Assembly: GCA_009377445.1 (NCBI GenBank)
Contig: WHUA01000011.1
Location: 83,717-147,716, forward strand
Source of the DNA: Alphaproteobacteria bacterium
GTDB taxonomy: Bacteria; Pseudomonadota; Alphaproteobacteria; UBA8366
DNA: 64,000 nt
Direction of reading: 5' to 3'
The notes beneath the pieces were generated by a model. It made no database searches, was not told the origin of the DNA, and was given only the letters and a program-made list of their open reading frames with translations. Shown in pieces: positions 8,413 to 17,183 of the stretch. A program made the position numbers and the translations under genes. Each line of letters starts with the position of its first letter. The stretch's first letter is position 1.

Positions 8413-9779
8413 GCAGCGCTCCGGCGGAGATAGTTGAGCAGGTCGATGCGGGTGATCAGCCCGTGGAATCGATCGCCTTCCTTGACGATCGCCACATGGC
8501 CCTGGTCGAAGATCGGCAGCAGGTCGCGGATGGCGGTGGAGGCCTCGATGGTCTCCAGCCGTTTCGTCATCGCCTCGGCTGTCGGCTGGGCGAATTTGTT
8601 CCGGTCGTCGTAGACCGCGAGCAGGATGTCGGCCTCGTCGATCAGGCCGACGATCTGACCGTCCTCGACGACCGGAAGCTGCGAAATGTCGTTGAGCTTC
8701 ATGCGGGAATAGGCGGTCATCAGCGTGTCTGTCGGCTGTACCGTCACCGTGCCGCCTTCCTCGTAGGGGCGGCTGATCAGGTCGCGCAGGTCGCCGTGCT
8801 GCTTCCGCTTCAGCAGGCCCTGGTCGAACATCCAGTAATCGTTGAAGGCTTTCGACATGTACTTGTTGCCGCTGTCGCAGACGAAGGTGACGACGCGGCG
8901 CGGGCGGGTCTGCTCGCGGCAATAGCGTAGCGCGGCGGCGATCAGTGTGCCGGACGAGGTGCCGGCCAGGATGCCGGTTTTCATGAGCACTTCCCGCGAG
9001 GTACGGAAGCTCTCCTCGTCGTCGACCGTGATGGCGCGCTTGACGCGCGACAGGTCGCAGACCGGCGGGATGAAGTCCTCGCCGATGCCCTCGACCAGCC
9101 AGCTTCCGACTTCGGTCTTCAGCTCGCCGGACTCGACATAGTCGGCGAGGATCGAGCCTTTCGGATCGGCGAGGACGATTTCGGTCTGCGGGCTGACCTT
9201 TTCGAAGAAGCGGGCGAGCCCGGTGATCGTGCCGCCCGAACCGACGCCGCACACGACGGCGTCCACCTCGTGGGCCATCTGGGACCAGATTTCCGGGCCG
9301 GTGCCGGTCTCATGCGCCAGCGGATTGGCCGGATTCGCGAACTGGTTGACGTGCAGCGCACCGGGTATCCGGGCTGCGATCGCGGCCGCCTTGTCCTGGT
9401 AATAGTCGGGGTGCCCTTTGCCCACGTCCGAGCGGGTGAGCACGATCTCCGCGCCCATGGCTTTGAGATTGAAGATCTTTTCCTGGCTCATCTTGTCCGG
9501 GATGACGATGATGAGCCGGTACCCCTTCTGGCCGGCGACGAGCGCCAGGCCGAGGCCGGTGTTGCCCGCGGTCGCCTCGACGATGGTGCCGCCGGGCTTC
9601 AGGCGTCCGTCCCGTTCCGCCGCCTCGATCATCGAAAGGCCGATCCGGTCCTTGATGGATCCTCCCGGGTTCTGATTTTCCAGCTTCACGAACAGGCTGC
9701 AGGGGCCGGTATCGATCTGGCGGAGCTCCACGATCGGCGTGTTGCCGATCAGGTCGAGGACGCTTTGTGCGGTTGTCAT
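8409..9779 (-). CDS. cystathionine beta-synthase with CBS domain pair
   Basis: A 456-residue enzyme that condenses serine (or acetylserine) and homocysteine to cystathionine. The PLP lysine is in GGSIKDRIG near residue 43 and the phosphate-binding loop is GTSSGT. Two CBS domains occupy about residues 335-456, one with DTLMTAYSRM and VVEDGQIVGLIDEADIL, the other with AIVKEGDRFHGLITRIDLL. In eukaryotic homologues this tandem binds AdoMet; whether it does so here is unknown. No heme-binding N-terminal extension is present. It leads a two-gene operon with the gamma-lyase and provides cysteine from methionine. Confidence 0.92.
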   Translation of the reverse strand: MTTAQSVLDLIGNTPIVELRQIDTGPCSLFVKLENQNPGGSIKDRIGLSMIEAAERDGRLKPGGTIVEATAGNTGLGLALVAGQKGYRLIIVIPDKMSQEKIFNLKAMGAEIVLTRSDVGKGHPDYYQDKAAAIAARIPGALHVNQFANPANPLAHETGTGPEIWSQMAHEVDAVVCGVGSGGTITGLARFFEKVSPQTEIVLADPKGSILADYVESGELKTEVGSWLVEGIGEDFIPPVCDLSRVKRAITVDDEESFRTSREVLMKTGILAGTSSGTLIAAALRYCREQTRPRRVVTFVCDSGNKYMSKAFNDYWMFDQGLLKRKQHGDLRDLISRPYEEGGTVTVQPTDTLMTAYSRMKLNDISQLPVVEDGQIVGLIDEADILLAVYDDRNKFAQPTAEAMTKRLETIEASTAIRDLLPIFDQGHVAIVKEGDRFHGLITRIDLLNYLRRSAA

Positions 9780-9946
9780 GCTTCACGGCCTATCAAAGGC
9801 GCCCGCGGATGCGGGCATGGAAACGGGCGGTGGAATGACGCCCTCCAAACTACCAGCCGCCCGGTATCGTGTCCTGCCAAATTGCCGCATCCGGGCGGTT
9901 GCCGCCCCTTTTCGATAATAAAACCGTTGGGAATCGACGGAATGTC

Positions 9947-9975
9947 TTGAACCGTTCGCAATTCTTGACTATGTC
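9947..9975 (+). promoter_or_regulatory. groESL promoter
   Basis: TTGAAC (9947-9952), a 17-nt spacer and TATGTC (9970-9975) lie directly before the CIRCE element, so initiation would fall inside the operator. CTTGAA also matches the -35 of heat-shock sigma-32 promoters, so dual control is possible. Confidence 0.6.
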
Positions 9976-9977
9976 GG

Positions 9978-10004
9978 TTAGCAGTCACCTGCCGAGAGTG
10001 CCAA
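9978..10004 (+). promoter_or_regulatory. CIRCE operator (HrcA site)
   Basis: TTAGCAGTC, nine bases, GAGTGCCAA: the CIRCE inverted repeat TTAGCACTC-N9-GAGTGCTAA with one mismatch in each arm. It overlaps the expected transcription start of groESL and should bind the HrcA repressor. No hrcA gene is in the window. Confidence 0.9.
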
Positions 10005-10074
10005 GATGCGCTCCGCGCTCACGGTTTTATAGTCCATTCAACAGCTTGTCCATCATCGGGCGGGAGGATCAAAT

Positions 10075-12058
<1,984 letters not shown>

Positions 12059-12087
12059 AATCCAGGCTGGCCGATAGACGACGCGAC

Positions 12088-12121
12088 GGGCCGCAGCCGG
12101 CATTGGCTGCGGCCCGTTTCG
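12088..12121 (+). terminator. intrinsic terminator of groESL
   Basis: GGGCCGCAGCC (12088-12098) and GGCTGCGGCCC (12105-12115) form a perfect 11-bp stem with a 6-nt loop, followed by GTTTC. It lies 30 bp after the groL stop. Confidence 0.85.
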
Positions 12122-12176
12122 CTTGCGGCGAAGCTGTGGAATAATGCCCGCGCCTAGATCCATGGAGGACGCGGCC

Positions 12177-13058
12177 ATGCAGCAGCAGACGGAATCCGGC
12201 ACGACCCGATCCAAGGCAAAATTCGAGGTCGTTCCGATATCGAGCGCGCTCGGCGCGGAGATCCGCGGCATCGACCTGTCCCGGGCCGATGCGGCGGCCG
12301 TGAAGGCGATCCGCGACGCCTGGCTCGAACATGTGGTGCTGCTGTTCCGCGACCAGGACCTGAGCGATGACGCGCTTGCCGATTTCAGCCGGAACTTCGG
12401 CGAGCTGGATCTCGCGCCGCCGATGGAGACCAGCCAGGGCGCGACGCACCCCGAGATCCTCGCCGTTTCCAATGTGAAGGAGGGCGGCAAGGCGATCGGC
12501 ACCTTGGGCGACGGCGAAGCCATCTGGCATTCGGACATGAACTACATGGAGGCGCCGCCGACCGGCAGCCTGCTCTATTCGCTCGAGGTGCCGCCCGCAG
12601 GCGGCGACACGGGCTTCTGCAATATGTACAAGGCGCTGGACACCTTGCCGGCGGACATTCGCCGCCGTATCGACGGCCTCAGCATCAAGCACGACTCCAG
12701 CACCAACAGCGGCGGCTACCTGCGCCAGGGATCGAAGCCGGTGGACGATGTCCGGACCTGCCCGGGCGCGGTGCACCCTATGGTCTGCACACATCCGGAG
12801 ACGGGGCGCAAGTCGCTGTTCATCGGCCGCCGCCGCCACGCCTACATCATGGGTCTGCCGCTGGCGGAGTCGGAAAAACTGCTCGACGCGATCTGGGCCC
12901 ATGCGACGCGGAAGGAGCTCACCTGGCACCACCGCTGGCGGGTCGGCGACGTGCTGATGTGGGACAATCGCTGCGCCATGCACCGCCGTGACTCGTTCGA
13001 CCCGGCGACGCGGCGCCTCATGCACCGCACCCAGATCAAGGGCGGCAAGCCGTCCTGA
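12177..13058 (+). CDS. TauD/TfdA family Fe(II)/2-oxoglutarate dioxygenase
   Basis: A 293-residue non-heme iron dioxygenase of the TauD/TfdA family. The HxD iron ligands are His118 and Asp120 in WHSDMNY, the distal His is near 269 in CAMHRRD, and the 2-oxoglutarate-binding Arg is near 284 in the RRLMHRT region. I chose the ATG at 12177 because GGAGGA lies 8 nt upstream; an ATG at 12162 overlaps that site. The family hydroxylates taurine, aryloxyacetates, alkylsulfates and similar compounds; no transporter or sulfonate gene is adjacent, so the substrate is unknown. Confidence 0.88.
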   Translation: MQQQTESGTTRSKAKFEVVPISSALGAEIRGIDLSRADAAAVKAIRDAWLEHVVLLFRDQDLSDDALADFSRNFGELDLAPPMETSQGATHPEILAVSNVKEGGKAIGTLGDGEAIWHSDMNYMEAPPTGSLLYSLEVPPAGGDTGFCNMYKALDTLPADIRRRIDGLSIKHDSSTNSGGYLRQGSKPVDDVRTCPGAVHPMVCTHPETGRKSLFIGRRRHAYIMGLPLAESEKLLDAIWAHATRKELTWHHRWRVGDVLMWDNRCAMHRRDSFDPATRRLMHRTQIKGGKPS

Positions 13059-13117
13059 CCCTGCGGCAAACTCTGGAGTACTAGGCGCAACCGCGCCGCG
13101 TGATCTATCATCGCGAC

Positions 13118-14497
13118 ATGACGAAAGAGTCCCTGCTCGTCGGCAACGGCGCCGGCTTCTCCACGGATTACACCGACGCCGGCATCGCCGTGGTCGACGC
13201 CCTCGTGCGGTCGGGCAAGCCTGCCGTCATGTTCTACGAGATGCTGGCGGAACGGACGCTGGCCATCGCCCAGCGCGAGCGCATCGCCGACCCTGAAGGC
13301 GGCTACGCGCCCCACATGGTGGACGCGCTCGAGCCGGTGCTCGGGACTTGCGTCGCGAACGGCATTCCCATCCTCGGCAACTTCGGCTCGGCCAATCCGA
13401 TGGGTGCGGCGCGGCGTATCCACCGGATCGCCCGCGAACAGGGCATCCGCGGGCTGCGGATCGCGGTCGTCGAAGGCGACGACCTGCGCGACCGGCTGCA
13501 GCGCATCCAGATGAGCGCCTGGGAGGAAGAGGCGGCGCCCGACCTGGAGACGCTCAAGATCATCTCCGCCAACGTCTACCTGGGCGGCCGCGAGGTCGCC
13601 AAGGCGCTCGCCCTCGATCCGCATGTCGTCGTGACCGGGCGCGTGACCGATTCGGCGCTGGCGCTCGGGCCGCTCATCCATCACTTCGACTGGGCCGAGG
13701 ACGACTGGGACCGTCTCGCCGCCGGCACGGTCGTAGGCCATTTGCTGGAATGCGGCGCGCAGGTCACCGGCGGCTACTTCGCCGATCCCGGCTGGAAGGA
13801 CGTGCCCGGCCTCGACCGCGTCGGTTACCCGATCGCGGAATGCCATGCCGACGGCAGCATCGTCGTCACCAAGCCGGACGGCACCGGCGGGCTCGTCTCG
13901 CGGCGGACGGTGATCGAGCAATTGCTGTACGAGATCCACGATCCGGCGGCCTATCTCACGCCCGACGTGGCGCTCGACATGACGGAGATCGAGGTCGAAG
14001 AGGTAGGGCCGGACCGCGTGCGCGTCACCGGCGCGAAGGGACACAGGCGCCCGGCGACGCTCAAGACGACGATCTGCTTCGACGGCGGCTGGCTCGGGGA
14101 GGCGGAGATCTCCTATGCCGGGCCTAACGCCTTCGCGCGCGCGAAGCTCGCGAAAGAGACGGTCGAGAAGCGCATCGCCGCCCTCGGCTTGGACTGCCGG
14201 CTGCGCACGGACCTGATGGGCTTCGTCAGCGTCCATGATGGCGACGGCGGCGGGCTCGCGGCCACGCGGGACGGCAGCGCGTGCCGGGACCTGCGGCTCC
14301 GCCTCGCGGTCGATGCCGCCGACGAGCGCACCGTCGAGCGTGCGACGCGCGAGCTGGAAGGGCTCTACTGCGCCGGGCCGGCGGGCGGCGGCGGCGTGCG
14401 CCGGCGGCATAGCTGGCGCGTCCGCACCGCGTCCTGCCTCATCCCGCGCGAAAGCGTCGATCCGAAATTCCGCCTGGTGACCGCCGATGACGTCTGA
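13118..14497 (+). CDS. AtuA-like acyclic terpene utilization family protein (DUF1446)
   Basis: A protein of about 459 residues of the DUF1446/AtuA family, named for the citronellol/geraniol gene atuA of Pseudomonas. It opens with LLVGNGAGFSTDY, and carries GNFGSANP, RVTDSALALGPLIHHF and GGYFADPGWKDVP, all conserved in the family. A Met six codons upstream (13100) is an alternative start; neither has a strong ribosome site. The biochemical activity of the family is not established. The small partner domain (14487-14858) overlaps its 3' end by 11 bp, as expected for a split AtuA. No atuC/atuF carboxylase genes are nearby, so a terpene role is doubtful. Confidence 0.85.
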   Translation: MTKESLLVGNGAGFSTDYTDAGIAVVDALVRSGKPAVMFYEMLAERTLAIAQRERIADPEGGYAPHMVDALEPVLGTCVANGIPILGNFGSANPMGAARRIHRIAREQGIRGLRIAVVEGDDLRDRLQRIQMSAWEEEAAPDLETLKIISANVYLGGREVAKALALDPHVVVTGRVTDSALALGPLIHHFDWAEDDWDRLAAGTVVGHLLECGAQVTGGYFADPGWKDVPGLDRVGYPIAECHADGSIVVTKPDGTGGLVSRRTVIEQLLYEIHDPAAYLTPDVALDMTEIEVEEVGPDRVRVTGAKGHRRPATLKTTICFDGGWLGEAEISYAGPNAFARAKLAKETVEKRIAALGLDCRLRTDLMGFVSVHDGDGGGLAATRDGSACRDLRLRLAVDAADERTVERATRELEGLYCAGPAGGGGVRRRHSWRVRTASCLIPRESVDPKFRLVTADDV

Positions 14498-14858
14498 TGC
14501 GCTGATCGAAGTCGCACTGCACGACCTCGCGCACGCACGGACCGGCGACAAGGGCGACCGCGCCAACATCAGCCTCGTGCCTTACGATCCTGCCGCGTGG
14601 GACTTCCTCAGCCGGGAGATCACCGCCGAGCGCGTCGCGCAGTGGTTCGCGCACCGCAACGCCGGCAAGGTCGTGCGCTACGACCTGCCGAAGATCCAGG
14701 CGTTCAACTTCGTCCTCGACGGCGTGCTGCAGGGCGGGGTGAACGGCAGCCTGAATCTCGACGGTCATGGCAAGAGCCTATCCTTCCATCTTCTGGCCAT
14801 GCCGGTGCGTGCGCCGCGTGCAATCGTCGATGCGGCGCGGGAAGCGCGCCGGCGCTGA
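14487..14858 (+). CDS. AtuA-like C-terminal (ferredoxin-fold) domain protein
   Basis: A 123-residue protein matching the small C-terminal domain fused to AtuA in many species: VALHDLAHARTGDKGDRANISLVPYD near the start and FVLDGVLQGGVNGSLNLDGHGKSLSFHLLAM later are its signatures. Here it is a separate gene overlapping the larger subunit by 11 bp in another frame, so the two are translationally coupled and probably form one complex. Function unknown beyond this association. Confidence 0.82.
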   Translation: MTSDALIEVALHDLAHARTGDKGDRANISLVPYDPAAWDFLSREITAERVAQWFAHRNAGKVVRYDLPKIQAFNFVLDGVLQGGVNGSLNLDGHGKSLSFHLLAMPVRAPRAIVDAAREARRR

Positions 14859-14879
14859 CAACGAAACCAGGGAGCCGAG

Positions 14880-15668
14880 ATGCCGAAATTCGCCGCAAAC
14901 CTGTCCACTATGTTCACCGAGCTCGAAGCGCCGCAACGCTTCCGGGCCGCCCGCGACGTCGGCTTCGACACGGTGGAATACCTGCGGCCCTATTCCCATC
15001 CGGTCGCCGAGGTGAAGCGCTGGCTCGACGATGCGGGTCTGAGGATGATCCTGCTCAACACCTCGCCCGGCGATCCCGACAAGGGCGAGCGCGGGCTGGC
15101 GGCGCTGCCCGGCCGCGAGGCCGACTTCCGCAAGGCGTTCGACCAGGCGCTCGACTACGCAACGGGACTGGGCGCGGGCATGATCCACGTGATGGCGGGG
15201 CTGGTGCCGGAAGGGGTGCGCCCCGAAACCTGCGAGGAGGTGTTCGTCGCCAACCTGAAATCGGTGGCGAAGATCGCCAAGGCGAAGGGCGTGCGGCTGC
15301 TGCTCGAGCCGCTCAACACGCAGGACGTGCCGGGCTATCTGCATACGCGCAGCGCGCACACGCGGCGCATCATCGAGGCCGCCGGCAGCGATAACGTGTT
15401 CATGCAGTACGACCTCTATCACATGCAGGTCATGGAAGGTAACCTGGCGGAAGGACTGCGCCGCAACTGGGACGTCATCGGCCACATCCAGTTCTCCAGC
15501 GTCCCCGGCCGGAACGAGCCGCAGCACGGCGAGGTCAACCTGCCCTTCATGTTCGACGTGATCGACAGCCTCGGCTACAAGGGCTGGATCGGCTGCGAAT
15601 ACGGCCCGAAGACGACGACGCTGGAAGGGCTGGTGTGGGGTAAGCCCTACGGCATCGGCCCGCGTTAG
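14880..15668 (+). CDS. hydroxypyruvate isomerase family protein
   Basis: A 262-residue xylose-isomerase-like TIM barrel close to hydroxypyruvate isomerase (Hyi) and 2-oxo-tetronate isomerase (OtnI). It begins MPKFAANLSTMFTE, has the metal-binding Glu in LLLEPLN near residue 142, and the QYDLYHMQ and GCEYGP blocks with further ligands. Hyi interconverts hydroxypyruvate and tartronate semialdehyde, and two beta-hydroxyacid dehydrogenases able in principle to use tartronate semialdehyde are in the window (24196, 27055), but not adjacent. It is 21 bp after the AtuA pair and probably in the same transcript. Confidence 0.8.
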   Translation: MPKFAANLSTMFTELEAPQRFRAARDVGFDTVEYLRPYSHPVAEVKRWLDDAGLRMILLNTSPGDPDKGERGLAALPGREADFRKAFDQALDYATGLGAGMIHVMAGLVPEGVRPETCEEVFVANLKSVAKIAKAKGVRLLLEPLNTQDVPGYLHTRSAHTRRIIEAAGSDNVFMQYDLYHMQVMEGNLAEGLRRNWDVIGHIQFSSVPGRNEPQHGEVNLPFMFDVIDSLGYKGWIGCEYGPKTTTLEGLVWGKPYGIGPR

Positions 15669-15672
15669 GCGC

Positions 15673-17097
15673 TCAGAACCTCATCAAAAACCGCACCAGC
15701 TTCCGCGTCTTCTCGCTGAACAGCGACGGCACGAAGTAGCTACCGGCGACGCGCTTCGATACCTCGCTCAGCGTGGGATAGGGCGCGATCAGGGCGGCGA
15801 GCTTGCCGATCTTCTGCTTCTGGTCGACCGCGATGACCCAGGGCAGCAACAGCTCGCCCGCGCGCATGGCGGCGATGGACGCGCCCAGCACGCGGCCCTG
15901 CTTGTCCGTCACCACCTTGATGAGCCCCTCCGTCTCGCGCTCGGCCTGGGCGCGGTCGCTGTCGTGCAGCGCGAAGCGGAGCACGCGGATGCCGCCGCCC
16001 AATTCGGCCTTCGCCTGCGCCTCGGTCCTGCCGACATGGGCGATCTCGGGGTCCGTATAGGTGACCCAGGGCACGGCGCGGTAATCGACCTTGGCGGGCA
16101 GCCAGAACAGGGCGTTCCGGATGACGATGCCGGCATGATAGTTGGCGATATGCGTGAACTGATAGCTGCCGGCGACGTCGCCGATCGCGAAGACGCGCTT
16201 GTTGGCGCTGCGGAGGCGGGCGTCGACTTCGATGCCTTTCTTGGAGTAATTGACCCCGGCTGCCTCCAGGTTCAGGCCGCCGACATTCGCCGAGCGGCCG
16301 GCGGCGACCAGCAGATGGCTGCCTGCGATCTTCTCGACTGCGCCGTTCTGCTCGATCTCGACTGACACGCCCTTGCCGTCCGGCGCGACGCGACCGATCT
16401 TGACGCCTTCGCGAAGCGCAATGCCCTCGGCGCGCAGCCGTCGCTTCACCACTTCGGTGACTTCCGGGTCGTCCTTGCCCAGGATCGCGAACATCTCCAG
16501 CACCGTGACCTTCGCGCCGAGACGGCGGTGCGCCTGCGCCAGCTCGCAGCCGATCGGCCCGCCGCCGATGACGATCAGATGCGCCGGCCCTTCGGTCAGG
16601 TCGAAGACGGTTTCGTTGGTGAGGTAGGGCACTGTGTCGAGCCCGGGAATCGGCGGCACGCCCGCGGACGAGCCGGTCGCGACGACGAAATATTTCGCCC
16701 GCACCCGCGTGCCGCCGGCCTCTACCTCCCGCGCTCCGGTGAAGCGCGCGGCCGCCTGCAGGACGGTGACGCCGAGCCCTTCGAAGCGCTCGACGGAATC
16801 GTTCGGCGCGATGGCGCCGATCACGCCATGCACATGGTCGTGCACGCCGCGGAAATCGACCTCGGGCGTGGCCGCGGCGATGCCGAAGCGGCCGCTTTTG
16901 CGGATGGCGTGCGCCGCATGTCCCGCGGCGATCAGCGCCTTCGAGGGAACGCAGCCGTAGTTGAGGCAATCGCCGCCCATCTTGCTCTTCTCGATCAGCA
17001 CAACGCGCGCGCCCATCTGCGATGCGCCCGCCGCCACCGTCAAGCCGCCGGAGCCGCCGCCGATGACGCAGATGTCGGTGTCTATGATGCCGGCCAT
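15673..17097 (-). CDS. FAD-dependent disulfide oxidoreductase, mercuric reductase-like
   Basis: A 474-residue class I pyridine nucleotide-disulfide oxidoreductase. Two Rossmann motifs are visible (VIGGGSGGLTVAAGA near residue 11 for FAD, VIGGGPIGCELAQA for NAD(P)H), the redox pair is Cys44 and Cys49 in GGDCLNYGCVPSK, and FAIGDVAG closes the FAD site. Near the C-terminus lipoamide dehydrogenases have HxHPT; here it is APYPTLSE, with the proton-relay His missing. It is therefore unlikely to be a standard lipoamide or glutathione reductase. MerA's paired C-terminal cysteines are absent as well. No lipoyl enzyme genes are near. Confidence 0.85.
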   Translation of the reverse strand: MAGIIDTDICVIGGGSGGLTVAAGASQMGARVVLIEKSKMGGDCLNYGCVPSKALIAAGHAAHAIRKSGRFGIAAATPEVDFRGVHDHVHGVIGAIAPNDSVERFEGLGVTVLQAAARFTGAREVEAGGTRVRAKYFVVATGSSAGVPPIPGLDTVPYLTNETVFDLTEGPAHLIVIGGGPIGCELAQAHRRLGAKVTVLEMFAILGKDDPEVTEVVKRRLRAEGIALREGVKIGRVAPDGKGVSVEIEQNGAVEKIAGSHLLVAAGRSANVGGLNLEAAGVNYSKKGIEVDARLRSANKRVFAIGDVAGSYQFTHIANYHAGIVIRNALFWLPAKVDYRAVPWVTYTDPEIAHVGRTEAQAKAELGGGIRVLRFALHDSDRAQAERETEGLIKVVTDKQGRVLGASIAAMRAGELLLPWVIAVDQKQKIGKLAALIAPYPTLSEVSKRVAGSYFVPSLFSEKTRKLVRFLMRF

Positions 17098-17183
17098 CCT
17101 GGAATCCGATCGGAGCAGGGCGAAGTATCCGAGTACTACACCAACCGCGGGCTCGCGAACCGCTAAATTTGCCGTGATGCAGG

